A stretch of DNA of 64,000 bases from Phycomyces blakesleeanus NRRL 1555(-) (lineage: Eukaryota; Mucoromycota; Mucoromycetes; Mucorales; Phycomycetaceae): positions 930,001-994,000 of the forward strand of contig NW_017265146.1 in assembly GCF_001638985.1 (NCBI RefSeq), given 5' to 3'. The translations under genes and the position numbers were made by a program. The notes under the pieces were generated by a model. The model was not told the origin of the DNA, made no database searches, and saw only the letters and a list, made by a program, of their open reading frames with translations. This document shows, one piece after another, positions 29,962 to 49,332 of the stretch. The number at the start of each line of letters is the position of its first letter. Position 1 is the stretch's first letter.

Positions 29962-32698
29962 AAGCTCTAAATATCTTTATATATATATATATATATATAT
30001 GGGTGTGTGTTATTTGTGGGCGTATCTACAGATATGAATGAATATATATATAAGGGAGCGAGGGAGAGATAAATAAAGGATGGACAATGGAAACTGTAAA
30101 TGCTTGACTGCATATCACGTGAACACAATTATATAACAGACCTACAAAGAAAAAGAAAAGAAAATGAGGGGGGAAAGTACCGATTAAGGTGTCGTCATCC
30201 CTGAAGGAGAAAAATATGAATTGATTTTGTAGTGATTTTTTCTATAAAAAAAAATTTAAAAAAAAATAGAAAGAATAAGGATAGAACTCTAATATCAATG
30301 TATATATATATATTTCTCTTTGATGTATAGGTGGTCACCTGAATTTAACATTCCCACACACACATACACATAAAGAATAAATATATAAAGGGGAAGAATG
30401 ATAGAAATCTTCTTTGGGTAAACTGACACACTCTGCTGGATCGATTTTGTCAAGGCTCTAATCAGCATTGTGTCCTTTTCCTTTTTATTTATTCTTTATT
30501 CTTTTTGGCTACTGTAAATTTCTGAAAGGGTAATTTAGACAAGCGATGAAGCTTATTTTTGATTCTGGTTACTGGTAGAGTCCTTTGAGATCTATATCAA
30601 ATACTTTAAGTATCAAATAGATTCTATACTCTTTGTAAATTGCATACTGTATAATGTATATTTTTTACCGTGTACCGTGTACTGTGTACTGTGTATGTAT
30701 TATTTGGTGCATACTACAAAAGAAGAAGAAAAAACTTAACCCTGTCGCACACAACGATTAGGAGCGGAGTCTGCAAATTAAGATTGAAACAAGCTCAATG
30801 AATTGGCTGTACAGAATTCGATTATTTTTTGAAAAAGGTTATATACTTGGATATTAATTCCCAGATATATTATATATATATATATTCCTTTAATAAACCA
30901 AAAAAAAAAGGGTCCCTATTTCGCTCACTATAACATACACTTCTTTGTTGTCCTTTATTATTGTTTTTAGTAGATCAACAATCAAAGACTAGTAATCAAA
31001 AGCTAAAGTAAGGATAAGTTTAATTGGCTTCTGTTTTTGTTTCTTTTGGAAGTTTATACTATTTTTTCTCTCTTTATAATAAATCAGTAATTAATTGAGT
31101 TTCTGGTTACAAGCATTTGTCGAAACTTTAATCATTCAATTCTATTATTCTATTATTCTATATTTCTTTTTGATACATAACTCAGTGTGAGAATCCAAAC
31201 CACAGATACAAACGTATATATCAATAAGGCACATAACAAGAAAAGAAAGAAAGACAAAGATAATGGCTTTTTAATTAATCATTGGAAACACAATGATACT
31301 TTGTAAGAGGATCTTGGTAGTTTGATACAGCAAAGTTCCAATTGAAGGTATTCCATACACATACAGATATAATGAGCGTTCTTGGAAAGAAGGTTAATGA
31401 TTAACTGGAAGTATCAAATATTCTATCCAATGATTTTGTGCTGATTTATAGAGATAACATTTTCCATCAACCAGAATCCAAACCTTACAGACCGCACCAT
31501 TTATTCGCTATAATAATGTAACCATTTTTTGAAAGGGGAATTTAAACTATTTTCATTCTTATTCTTCATAATTCAAAAACAAAGATGAAAAGGCACTAGC
31601 ATCAATAGCTTACCTGATCATCACAATCACAATCATTATTATTATAATAATAATAATAATAACAAATCTTGATGGCCGCAGTGACACCTTTGGCGTTTGT
31701 TCAAAATCCAAATATTTTACATAGTTCCTCTGTTCAAAGGAAATGCACCATGGTTTACTCGTGCAACAAAAAAGCTTTTTTTTTATTTCCTTTTTTTTCC
31801 CCTCTCTCTCTTTTTTTTTCTTTCTTTCTTTCTGTCTCCCTCTTTTTATTTATTTATTTATTTATTTATTTATTTTTCTCTGCTGTTATTTCTCGCTTGT
31901 ATCTCACGCTCGTTGTGGCTCTTTTTTTCCCTGCTTTTCTTACCTTATTTTGTTTATTCTTCTTGGGTCATCTTTCGATTTTAACTTCATCTTGACTAGT
32001 GCGTTCATCGACACAATCTCACCAACAATCACAACTCTTGTTTCAATCATCTGTTTCAATAATATTTCTAAAACAAGAAGCGAGAAAGAAAGAACAACGA
32101 AACACTCAGGCTACCTACACCTTCACCTTCACCTACACCTTATACATACACTAAAAAGGGCATCCTGAAAAGAAACTTTTTTATAAAAATTCAAAAAAGA
32201 AAATAACAGAAGAAGAAAAGAAAACAAAAACACAAAAGGTGGTCATTCTACATGAAGACACCCTGGACTGTCCAACTCTCGATTCCTTCCCTCTTGACTT
32301 TCCATTCGTTCGCCATCCAAACCTGACTTGTATCATTACTGCTTTTCATCCTCCCATTGACCTTTTTATACATATATACATACGCACACACACAAAACAC
32401 AAAACACACTTAGATATATAGATACATATATATATATATATATATTTATATTTATAGATACCTCTTTTTTTCTATATTCCTTATCTTTACATTTCTTTAA
32501 GCTTGTTCGAACAAGACAAGTCAAAACAAAAATCAAACAACCAAAAAGTACCTGTTTTTATTATTATACATAGTACAATTTCTGTACATTTTTCATCCAC
32601 ATAAACTCCCAAAGAGACATTATTGTGAGTAGCATTGCATTGTCTTTTCTTTAAATATATATACATATTATGAATGCTTATTTGTCCATTATAGTACA
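29962..32698. other. Long AT-rich intergenic region
   Basis: About 2.7 kb between divergent genes. It contains (TA)n tracts (29977-30000, 30869-30885, 32428-32448), (TTTA)n at 31845-31875, pyrimidine tracts at 31775-31845, and a CTTCACCTTCACC-type run near 32115. Several overlapping pyrimidine-derived ORFs at 31669-32168 look spurious. It probably holds the promoter and long leader of the kinase gene. Confidence 0.5.
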
Positions 32699-38279
<5,581 letters not shown>

Positions 38280-40532
38280 AGAAGCAGAAGAAGAACGAGG
38301 GAATCTAAGAATCCAAATATCCACTTACTTTACTCACACATACACCCATCCTTACCTCTACACATCTTCATTATTTCTTTTTCTATTTCTATTTTATTTT
38401 ATTTTATTTTTTTACTTTACTTTACTTTGCTTTGCTTTGGCTTCTTGCTTTGCTTTTTTATCTTTCTGTTCCTAATTATCGACCCTGTACAAATATGTTA
38501 AACTTGTAAATTTGAATTGTACCTCTTTTTTCTTATTCACCTTATTCTTCTTAATCTATTCTATTCTATTCTATTAAAACTAAAACTAAAACTAAAACAA
38601 AACAAAAAAAAGCAACTCTAATAATGAGGTTTTTTTCTCTCTCTCTTTTAAAAATATACTATATATTTATTTATATACAATCATTACAGAAAAATAAAGG
38701 GTTTTTAATTTGATGTCGTGCCAAAAAAAAAAGAGAATTGTGTTCAATAATGTTTTGTCGCTTATTTCTTCTTCTTCGTATATGGCTTTATGATACAGTC
38801 AGCGCTTGATTTAGGCATCTAATTGAGAAAAGCAAACAAGAAATCATATCGCTTCACTATCCCTATCCCTATCCCTATCACTAAATTTAGAAGAAATACA
38901 AGTCCAATGAAACTTTGATATTTAGGTCAAGAAATTATCTAGCTAATAATCAGTGGTTGTATACTTGATAATGGGGAGATATTGTGAGCCAACGCATATG
39001 TATATATATATACTCATGGTCTAAAAAAAACAAAAAACACCTTGTTCAAGTGGCTCGGGATGACTCCCATTTGATATATGTTCTAGGCCAAGAGCCTCTC
39101 TAAAGAATATAAAAGCATTCATGTGTAGAAAGACCAGTATCCACAACATTTGTAAATTGAAGGCTATACTGCAACAAATTTTGGCAGACAGTATGAAAAA
39201 TTGATTCTAGGCTTGTAATTGAGGTCAAGAGAAACTGCACAAAACATCAAAGCACGTTCTTTTGTTTCTTTTTTTTTTCTTTCGCCTTGCTGTATATGAA
39301 AGGGTCGATTTCATAAAGAAAGACACAATTTTGTTATAAATCAATCATATCAATCAAGTCTTCACTTTCTTTTTTTTTCTCTCTCTCTCTATTTGCTATT
39401 CATTTTCACAGGTTGAAAACTGTGTGCTTCTTAATGGATAGGTGGATGTTGGCTGTCATAAAGTCATATATAGTACTACCTGAAACGCCCAGATCTACAA
39501 AGATCTACAATAAATACCCAACTATTTCTGTCAGGACAACAAGAGGATCTTTGCTTTTATAGATAGTAATATTATTTTTCTCTCTTATCATCATCGTCAT
39601 CATCATCAGAAGAAATCATACAACTTCATCTTTGCTGCTATATTACATATCAAAAAGCTTTACTATTTCATTCCTCTACTGCTGGGTGCAATATACATAA
39701 TCAATTCTTTTAAAAGGTCTGTTCTTTTGTAATTGCGTACAAGACGTATTTGGTTTGAATATCATATCAGCTTCTGTTTTTTCTTTTCTTTGGTCAGTAG
39801 TAGCAATAACACGATCCATTGGTTTAACAATATTCTCGATAACAGCATGTTACTGCTCTACTCTGCTCTGCTCTGCCTTGCTCTGTCCTGACAATTTTCA
39901 TAATAAAAACAGAAATTAAAATTAAAATCGCATATTCATTTTCACTATCCGTAGAATAAATAGTAGCCTTGAACGAAGAAAAAGAAGTGGATAAATAAAC
40001 ACCATCATTTCATATATATATATATATATGTGTGTGTACATAAAAAGGTCTATGGAATATGAATAAAATAGAAATTTATTCTTTGAATCAAGTGACATCA
40101 CTCATGAACACAAAGATGGCCTGTATCACATCAAATTCAAAGCCCTTTACTTTATTTCCCTGGAATGACTTGTACGTATAACTTTACAGAACACTGTATT
40201 GGTTAACGTGTGTGTGTGCGTGTGTGTGTGTATTTGAGCTTGTGTGAGCTTGTGCGTGTTTTGTGCGTCTGTTTTGTGCGCGTAATTTTTTATATTAGCG
40301 GACATTATTAAGAAAGTGGAAGGGAAAAAAAAAAAAGAAATAAGATGGGGGTGGAGAAGGAGAAGGAGAAAGAGGAGGAAGAGAGGGGGTGATGATTTTG
40401 TGGCCTCTTTGGGACAAATGGAACAGTTGGCCGACCTGCCCGATACAAAAAAAAAAAAAAAAAAAAAAAAAAGAAAGAAAGTAACCATACACAGATTCCC
40501 GTTATCGTAACACCCATACTTTTTTTTTTGTG
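38280..40532. other. Intergenic, no gene seen
   Basis: AT-rich sequence after the kinase gene with pentamer runs (ctattctattc near 38556), a short ctatccctatccctatcc run near 38862, a CTCTG-type run near 39855, GT runs near 40209-40230 and a 27-nt A run at 40446-40472. ORFs at 40147-40517 are translations of these simple tracts. Confidence 0.5.
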
Positions 40533-40608
40533 CGTATATTAATTTTAATTTGTTCGGAACTGTAACTGAATGTCGGACATTAATTATGCTGAACTGACAT
40601 TGATCTTA

Positions 40609-40869
40609 CAGTAAAACACACTATAAAAGTCGCATTTTTAAGAGTTCCTGACCATAACTTAACCTGGCAATGTTGGTCCATCCCATCCTGTAGAATAATC
40701 ATTTCCAATGCTTATCCAGTCTCATCCTTTGTCAAAAAAAAAATATTGCACATATCCTATAGCCACTTGTCTACTGAATGTAAAGTAAAAAGATAGTTTA
40801 GTTTCTCATTGTAATAATCAAATTTCGAGACTTTATCCCAAAAATGCGATTTATAAATGTGCTTTACTG
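40609..40869. mobile_element. Pogo/Tc1-like MITE flanked by TA
   Basis: The left end cagtaaaacacactataaaa continues to gtcgcatttt. The right end (40840-40869) reads in reverse complement as cagtaaagcacatttataaa then tcgcatttt. Both ends are bordered by TA (40607-40608 and 40870-40871), as expected of Tc1/mariner/pogo insertion. The 261-bp length and lack of an ORF make it non-autonomous. Weaker inverted similarity (attaattttaat..cgga) extends outward to about 40535 and 40998, so the element may be larger or nested. Confidence 0.6.
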
Positions 40870-42190
40870 TACTTTAATGGCTTTATTTTTGAGCCCATAA
40901 ATATCGGCGCTAATATATGTACTTAAATTAATGTTAATTTCCGCATATCTATAAATTAATCGCAGATATTAATTATACGTCCGATTATTAAAATTAATCG
41001 GCGTTATAAAATGATAATATATACACTACTTGTAAAAAAAAAAAAAAAAAAAGAAAAAGGATACCCAAACTTTTGTACAGTGAAATATTTATATAAAGAT
41101 ATAATAGAAAAAAGACAAGAATTAGAGTTCATATCCCTATTTATAATCTACCCCCTCTTCTCTCTCCCCAATCTTCATTTACACGTTGTACACATGTACA
41201 AAGCAAAGCAAAGCGAAATAAAATAAAATAAAATAATTTATTTTAATGTGTATATATATATAATATATATATATGGTTTTTTGATTACTGTCACCTTTGA
41301 AGAAAGGACAATTTACAGGTATAGATATGATTGCTGTAACATATACACAGAGTATAGCTTGTGACTAGTTTGAAATACTCATTTATTGTTGTTGTTGTTG
41401 TTCTTCTTCTTCTTTTATATTTTTATGTGTTTATTTATCTTGGTTGTTGTTGACCAATAAAGAAGCCAAAAAACAAAAAACAAATGGATCTATTCCACGT
41501 TTAAAATCTCAAGCTTTTATTTTTAAATATTTTGTTTTGAAAAATGAGATAAATAGATAAATAAATAAATAAATAAATAAAAATAACAATAAAGAAACAA
41601 TTGTAGCTCGTAAATCCGTAAAAAAAAAAAAAAATCTTAGTGTCCAATGACTTATTTTGGCTTTAATGATCATAATAATAATAATAATGATGATGATGAT
41701 GATTATAGCTATTTGACATTAATTTTGTATTGGCTTAGTACCTTGCTATTTTCATTATAGCTCTTTATCGTTGTATTAAATATATATATATATATATAGT
41801 TGTTACTAAGTAAATTTCGTAGGGTATTGTGGTTGAATAGAACCGATGGTGATCACATGGTACTCACGAATGTAAGCAATCAACGTGAGCAAGTCTCAAG
41901 GCAAGCTCATTATTTCAAGGCGGCTAAAATTGGTAACAGCAGTAATAGCAGAAGTACTAACACTTGAAAGACTGACCAAATTTAACAAATAATGAATAAA
42001 CAGTTTTATTTGATTATTTGCTGGACTTATGTTTCTACCTGCTTTTGTATACACAGTAATTCTGTATACCATTTTGACAATAGAACCTCTTTTTTTTTTT
42101 TTTGCTCAAGCCATTGTAGAATTGATGAAGTCTATTCATTGATTGATTTTATGTAGCATAAAACTAATTAAATATACAAATGTATAATAG

Positions 42191-42244
42191 AATTCAATTC
42201 AATTCAATTCAATTCAATTCAATTCTATTCTATTCAATTCAATT
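42191..42244. repeat. (AATTC)n microsatellite
   Basis: About ten tandem AATTC pentamers with two ctatt variants; palindromic-looking EcoRI-like strings recur every five bases. Confidence 0.9.
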
Positions 42245-42701
42245 GAAAATGTTGAATTTTTATTTATTCATTTATTTATTTATTTCAAAATAGCGCCAAC
42301 CATTATTCCAAATACAGCACTGTAGAATAATTTATACAATACAGTATATAATATAATAAAATAAAATAAAAGAGGACCTTTTTTTTTGTGCGCCACCCGG
42401 GACCGGACCCCCTTTGACCCCGCAGCTGTTACCTTGCTTTTTTTTTTTTTTCTTCTTCTTTTGTGTCGCTTGATCTCTTTCTCTCTTTCTCTCTTTCTCT
42501 CGCTATTTCTTATTCTTATTCTTCTTCATCTTCTTCTTCCCTTCTTCTTCTTCTACTGAATGTCGGCTGTCCTAGCGACAGTGCTCTTTATCTGATAAGA
42601 AAATCTTTGTACACATCTATACGCAAGCAACCATAAAAGAAAGAAAGAAAGAAAGAATATATACATAAATTCGACGACACCAAAGCACCTATCACCTACC
42701 A

Positions 42702-42704
42702 CCT

Positions 42705-42745
<41 letters not shown>

Positions 42746-42914
42746 CGCACATACGCACATACGCACATACATAAATACATACATACATACATACATATAT
42801 ACATATATACATATATACATATATACATATATAAATACATATATACATACATACATAAATACACACATACATATATATCTATATATATATCTATATATAT
42901 ATATATATATATAT
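42702..42914. repeat. Compound ACAC/TA/ACATAC microsatellite
   Basis: Some 210 nt of (AC)n, (TA)n, acatacgc and atacatac units directly upstream of the zinc-cluster gene, ending about 110 nt before its ATG. It may affect promoter spacing. Confidence 0.9.
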
Positions 42915-43023
42915 ATTCTTCCTCTCGAAGCTTTGTATTATCTATCTTTGGTTCAAAGACATACACAAAAAAAAAGCAATCAAGAATAACTAAGGATAAA
43001 GTATATAGCTCTACATATACGAA

Positions 43024-44981
43024 ATGCCTGCAAGTCCATCTCTTAACCGAAAACCAACAAGTCCTAGCCAGAGCCGGCATATGCTTGTCGAAAGATGCTC
43101 GACGATCCGGGCCTGTGAGCCCTGTAAGCGAAGAAGACGACTCTGTAACGGACAGCGACCGTGTGCGCACTGCACAGACGCGAATTTAGAATGTGTGTAC
43201 AGTGTGGTCTCGGATCATCCTCGCAGTGTGTTCACCACCAGTAATGCCCGCCGGCTCAGTTCAGGATCGGCGTGCGAGACTTGTAGGCGTCGAAAGACAA
43301 AGTGCGATGGCAGTAACCCCTGCGCGTTCTGTGCAGCCAACGGGCTCGAATGTGTCAATAACTCGGAGCGCCGCAAACGTGCCATGGCCACTCCACCGGG
43401 AGACAACGAGGCTATTGACCGGATCGAGGACCGCCTTCGCCGCATCGAAAAACTCATGACCGCATTCACACCTTCACCCCTCTCCCAAAGCACGTCCTTC
43501 ACTACAAACAGCAATGGAAACAGTACCGCCAGCACCGGTAAAGATCGGGCTGAAACACAGGCTTCAGGTACCCTACAGTACCGCAAACTCTCTTCACCAC
43601 ATCCACCATCTAGACCTATGGCAGTCCGTCAACACCGTCATTCGGTCCAAGGTATCAGTGTAGCCAAGGAACAGGCTGAGCTTCGTACAGCATATGCTGC
43701 CAGACGTGGGTCCGGTAAGTCTTTCTTTTTTTTTAAAATTTTTTTTTGATTATTTTATTATTATTTTTAAATAAAAATTGTATATAAATCTATATCTATA
43801 CCTACATATTTATGTGTGTGTGTGTGTAAGAGAGAGAGAGAGAGTAAATTAATAGAGGGAGAAAGAGAGAATTTGGTTATTGTGTTGAGTAACAAAAGAA
43901 GAAGAGGAAGAAGAGGAAGGAGATTTAAGCTTTATTATTACTATTATTACAATTATTACTATCATCCCATTTCACTTTTCATTTCCTATATAATTTTTCT
44001 ATATCATTTCTATTTAATATTGAATTATGAATATTGTCTTAATGGTGTCAAATATTGCGTCTTTATATATATATATATATATAATTACATTAAAAAGGCA
44101 TGGTATCCAATGAGGGTGGAGTCTCTGGTTATACATCAGCAAAATCTCCTGTATTAGCCATGCCATTTTCGCGCCCACCTGTTGATCGGTATCGGTCCCT
44201 TTCTCCGCCCGTCATCCTCGGAAATTCTTCTGTAATATCAGCATCAGCATCAGCATCAGCATCAGCATCAGTAGCAGCAGCAGCAATAGCAGCAATAGCT
44301 TCATCTCCACCTCCGCCTCCGCCACTATCACCCACACTTATGATGCGCCAGAACTCGGCTCTGACCAGTACACATCCCTTGACATCATCCATGCTCAACC
44401 TCACTCTCTCTCCTTCCTCATCCACATCTTCCTCGTCATCAATGATGCCTTCCTCTATGGCCAATAACACACCCCAGTCATCCTTATCTACGCCACTCAA
44501 TCAACAAGATATCCAACAACAACAACAACAGCAACAACAGCAACAACAGCAACAACAACGACAACAGCAACAACAACGACAACAGCTCCAGTTACAGCTC
44601 CAGTTACAGCTGCAGGAAGGCGAAGGAGATGAATACCAAAACCAACAGCAAATATCTCCCAGTCCACCCTCCTCTTCTCGCAGTACTTCTTCCACTCGTT
44701 GTGACCTTGAATGGAAATCATCTCCTATGCCAAGTTTAATGGGTAATGCTTTGTTTGTTTGTTTATATGTTTGTTTGTTTGGAGAATGTGTTTCATATTT
44801 ACAAAAATACATTTCTTTTACTCATATGCATATCTATATATCCTTTTTAGAACAACTCTCGAAACGTACTTTCCCAGCTACTGCAATGGAATACCCTCTT
44901 ACCCACTATCCAATCTATCCTCTCACTCCACCACACAGCCAGCCTCGTACCTTTCCTCATTCTCCAGACATGACACAATAA
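43024..44981 (+). CDS. Transcription factor with two tandem Zn2Cys6 clusters (488 aa)
   Basis: Three exons: join(43024..43714,44098..44742,44851..44981). Cluster 1 has Cys at 31, 34, 41, 47, 50, 57 and cluster 2 at 84, 87, 94, 100, 103, 110. Both show C-x2-C-x6-C-x5-C-x2-C-x6-C with basic residues between Cys 2 and 3 (K-R-R-R-R-L, R-R-R-K-T-K). Each is a complete fungal binuclear zinc cluster, so this is a probable nuclear DNA-binding regulator; two in one protein, 26 residues apart, is unusual. A charged D-R-I-E-D-R-L-R-R-I-E-K-L segment (about 131-145) may be a short coiled coil for dimerisation. The rest is low complexity, including Ala/Ser, Pro and a long Gln run (about 370-405). No fungal-specific transcription-factor middle domain is seen. 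Target genes unknown. Confidence 0.87.
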
Positions 44982-47900
44982 GAACCTCTTGAGTATATTT
45001 CAATTTTCAATCTTTTCTACATCATACTCCTCTTCCACACTTCTTTCCTCTCTTCCTTTCCTTTGTTCTTTACTTCTTTGCTTCTTTCCTTTGCGCCTGT
45101 GTGTAATTTATGTGACATTTTTTTTGTCTATTCCAAAAAAAAAAACAAAAAAAAAAACCTTAATCAACCAACCAACCAACCAATTAACAAATTAGCCAAC
45201 AAACCCCAACACGCACACACACACACACATACTCAAACTACCTGTTTGATTCTTTTATTTTATTTTATTTTATTTTATTTTTCTATATACTTCTTTAAAC
45301 CCTTTTCACTCTTCCCTCACCTTACGTAGCCTTAATATCCTGTTTTTATATTTTTTATATTTATATATATATTATATATACTATTACTTTCTGCTTATTT
45401 TCTGCTTATTATTACTATTACTATTACTATTATTACTATTATCTGTTTTTTTTTTATTTTTTTATTTTATATTTTTTCCCTTTTACTTTATACATATACA
45501 CAAACATATATATATATATATATATACCTTACTTATCTAAGAAATTTCAATCTTTTTTTTTTTTTCACCAAATATATTTATAATCTGTTTTTTTATATAT
45601 ACACGACGTTTATATACTTCTATCTATACTTCTATACTTCTTTAACCTTATATACATTACTATTACAATGCACTACTACTACTAATATTATTATATAAGA
45701 CGACAAAAAAAAAGGGGGAGAGGGAACTTTAGAAATGTAAATTATATTATATATACTTGAAAATCAAAATCATAAAAATTGCTTGTATATCATAGTTTTT
45801 GATCTTGATTTTGATTTTGATTTTGATCTTAATCTTGATCTTGATCTTTAACTCTCTTTTCTTTCTTTCTTTATTTATTTATTTATTTATTTTCTATTCT
45901 TTAAAATGAAAGAAAAAACTACAGATCCTGTATAAATCCTGTACATAATACATAGTACATAGTACATACATGTACATGTACATGTACATATATGTTTTGA
46001 TTGCTACACAAATGAGCCGAAGCATGGGGCATACGTCTTCTCTATTTTTTTTGTACTCTGTTTTATTTTATTTATTTTTTTTATATTTTTGGTGCACACT
46101 GCAAATGATTGCTTATCATAGAGATTACGATCGATTGTTTATATGAGAACGAATATAATATAATATTAATATCAGGATTTTACAATCGCAGCCACAGCTC
46201 CAGTTACAGCGTTACCAAAGCAAAAAGTAAAACTCCAAGTGTTACAATAGACACATGTGTGTATGTGTGTACAAACACGCACACGCACACGCACATACAC
46301 ACTGAATGAAACCATTCAGGTCAATAATATATTTAATAGGTAATCTTTCAATTGAATTTTTGCAATATACATCTTTGTCTTGTTGTTTGTAGGTCTTCAA
46401 ATGTCTTTTTTTTTTTTTTTTTTTTTTTTCTTGGTTTTGATATTCAAAACCAAAAAAGAAAGAAATGGGACTCTTTGTCTATCATGGTCTTGTATTCTCA
46501 ACAAGTTGAATAGCCTTTCTTGGTTAATGACCGTGCTCACTTTGATTCTGTATATATAAAAGCCGTATCTTAAAATAAATTATTATTTCTTTTCTTTTTT
46601 TTTTTAAAAAAAAAGTAGCCGAAATGATCGGGTCTGTACATAAAAAGACTCTCTTGTACTCGTCTTGATGTTGCCGAGTTTCTTTTTTTTTTTAAAAAAA
46701 AAAAAAGAAAAAATAATTATCTAAAGTGAGTTTGTGGGTTGGTTGGTTGGTTGGTTGTGATGGTGATGGCGGTGATGATGATGATGGTAATTATTGTTGG
46801 TGGGTCCCATGGTTCTTTTTTTCTTCTTTGTTTCTGTGTGTGTGTTTTTCTCTCTTGTTTGCAAAAAAAGAAGAAGGTTTATATATATTCTTGTGCGTGT
46901 GTAATAAGCTACTTGTTTGGTGTCTAAAATAAGAACCTTTTATATATATACATTTTTTATAATATTATATTTGTATATGTATATACCACAAGAATCGGAA
47001 TGCTTGCCGTCTGTGTTACTTTGAGGTCTTTGACAGAAATGTGGGAGGCAAAAAGGCAGGCACACAACACACATAGAGAGGGAGAAATTGAGGGTGTGAA
47101 TTTGGTTTTTTTTTTTTTTTTTTTTTTTATTTCGTATTTTCTTTGGACCTAAAAAAAAATAAAATAAAAATATCATTATTGATAAGAAAGAGCCTGTTAC
47201 ACGGCCATTTTTTTATTTTATTTTTATAAAACTAGCAATATTATTGGCTTACAAATCTCAAATTTTAAAGTCGTGTATATATATTATACTTTTTCATTTA
47301 CAACTCCACTTTTTTTTTGGGTGCACAAAAACTGGTTGGAAAATGAACCCAAAAAAAGTAATACATGAATAATAATAATAAAAATAAAAAATTGTTACCT
47401 ATAGATATCTATATTATATATATATAGTATAGAAAAAGAGTGTCTTGGTACGTTCAAAATGTAGCAAACCTTGAAAGAGATAAAGACTATATAAATATAT
47501 ATATATTTTCTTTTGGTACCAAAGAAGAAAAGAGAAGAAGAAGAAAAATAAAGACATATTATTGGATAAGAACATTAGTTAGAGTAATAAAAGCCGAGTG
47601 TCCAATGTTAAATCAGCAAACAAAAACAAAAACAAAAAAGGCAGGCACACACACACATATATACATTATACACTAGATTGCCAAGATTTCTATTTCTATT
47701 TCTATATATTTGATCCACAACAACAGCATAGCAACAAAAAAAAAGGGTATAACTGGTTACTATAGTAAAGAGGTAATTATTAAGTATCTCTATTATGCAT
47801 ATATATATATATATACAATAGTATTAGAAGAATCTTTAGCTTGGGTATTGGACGTAAATAACTAAAGAAGTAAATTCATAGGTAAAATAAAATAATAAAA

Positions 47901-48981
47901 ATAAAAATAAACACAAAACGACGTTTACTTCTTTTTAGCTTGGTGAGGTTGCACCAACTGATTCATTGGTAATCCAATCCCAGGAAAAATAATGAGTATA
48001 GTAGTCATAATACACAAGACACAGAGCAGTAAATCATATTAGATCTTGTAATTACTGCTCATTTATTTATTTATTTATTTATTACTTTCTTTACTTTATG
48101 AAAGTTGATCAAATATCAGAAAGTATACCAAGCTACAGACAAACGGTTTTGTGGTATTTTAGTATACATTTTAGGCTTCTTCTAATTAAAGAAAAATTAA
48201 ACACATCTTCCAAGTCTTTTTTCTTTCTTTCTTTCTACTGTCGATAAGAGTTTAAATAATCAATATATATATAAATATATGAAAGCTCTCGTATCCAATG
48301 AACCAAACCTCCAGAGTAACATACCAAAAACAGAACGCGGATCGAGATTTCCTATTCCTCCGCCCCGAATCTTCGGCTATATAAACTCCTTGCAATAGAG
48401 TTGATAAGAAAAATAAAATCCAATAGTCTTTTTATTATTATTATTATTATTGTTAGTTCTATCACTAGTTCTATTACAGTGGCTACATACAGAAGAAATA
48501 GACATTTATATATATATATATATATACATATTTGTGTAGAAACAAGTGTATCAAGATACAACCTGTTATGAGCAAATGGAACGGTGAAATATAATGAATC
48601 ATCTAATCTAATTTAACTGTCTCAAAAGTATACTCATGCAGTCTCACCAAGAAGTGCTATGTTTAAATAGCTTTTGATACATTAATCTTCTTACGTATAT
48701 TAAATATTGATAGACATATATACTTTTTTGACTTGTTTATTCATATGCTAGATTTTATACTTGATACTCGATAGTTTTTTTTTTTTTTTTTTTTTTGCTA
48801 TTGCCATCTTTTACTATTATTCTTATTAAGCCTTGTGAGATGTATCCTATGAAATATTTGGTATTAATTGATAGTTTCTCTGATTAAGTCTAATAGTAAA
48901 CTACTATATAATATATATAAAAGGGGTATTTAAGACACTTACAAGATTTACATATAACTTTGTTCGCATAACTGTGGCATT
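44982..48981. other. Long AT-rich intergenic region
   Basis: About 4 kb with no recognisable gene. Contents are simple repeats: (TTTTA)n near 45256, (GATTTT/GATCTT)n near 45803-45850, tacatg runs at 45955-45990, homopolymer T/A tracts (46407-46429, 47105-47128, 48778-48796), GGTT repeats near 46738 and TA tracts. Predicted ORFs of 60-80 codons are all translations of such tracts. Confidence 0.5.
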
Positions 48982-49263
48982 TTATTTCGACGTTTTCCAA
49001 TATGTCATTTCTGTATGACACGCAATGGTAAATTCAAACAGATCATGAGCATTTTTGGTAAGCTTCTCTAGGGTATCTTTATCTTTCTTTTGTTTTGTTT
49101 CATCGAGACCAAGTTGAATAACACTAGAAGCTAGGTTGGAGATATCTGAGCTGCTAGTATCCTGGGACTGGGATTTCAAAATATCCGCTGCGTCTCTTTC
49201 GAAAGAAAAGGCACAGCTATAAAATTCTGATTTTTTTTTTGAAAAGAAAGAAAAAACAGACAT
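48982..49263 (-). CDS. Small hypothetical ORF (93 aa)
   Basis: Open frame on the same strand as, and just downstream of, the BTB gene (70 nt gap). The product is Ser- and Lys-rich and probably helical, with no family recognised (F-E-R-D-A-A-D-I-L-K-S, L-E-K-L-T-K-N-A-H-D-L-F-E). Its ordinary composition in an otherwise simple-sequence region is the only support. It may be a short gene, a remnant, or an alternative 3' exon of its neighbour. Confidence 0.3.
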   Translation of the reverse strand: MSVFSFFSKKKSEFYSCAFSFERDAADILKSQSQDTSSSDISNLASSVIQLGLDETKQKKDKDTLEKLTKNAHDLFEFTIACHTEMTYWKTSK

Positions 49264-49332
49264 ATTTGGTAAATATAAAGTGTTTTTATTACAAAAAAAA
49301 TCTCTTTATCTATATTCTTTCCGTGTCAATAA

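Larger units (their letters stand above)
41000..43023. other. Intergenic, simple-sequence rich
   Basis: No gene. It contains (TAAAA)n near 41217, TAAA runs near 41553, a GC-rich islet at 42388-42435 (cacccgggaccggacccc) standing out from its AT-rich surroundings, and the leader of the zinc-cluster gene. Confidence 0.45.

Noticed and set aside
31669..32168. Three overlapping ORFs upstream of the kinase gene
   Set aside because: They translate pyrimidine and TTTA runs into Phe/Leu/Ser-rich strings, with no family resemblance and no splice link to the kinase.
38862..38882. Telomere-like ctatccctatccctatccc
   Set aside because: The unit is CCCTAT, not the expected CCCTAA; only three or four copies in the middle of ordinary intergenic DNA.
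40147..40517. ORFs on both strands around a poly-A and purine tract
   Set aside because: Products are homopolymeric (F, K, S) reflections of simple sequence.
42388..42435. GC-rich islet resembling the end of a structural RNA gene
   Set aside because: I could not form a tRNA cloverleaf or match 5S rRNA or another known RNA; only ~50 nt between T-runs.
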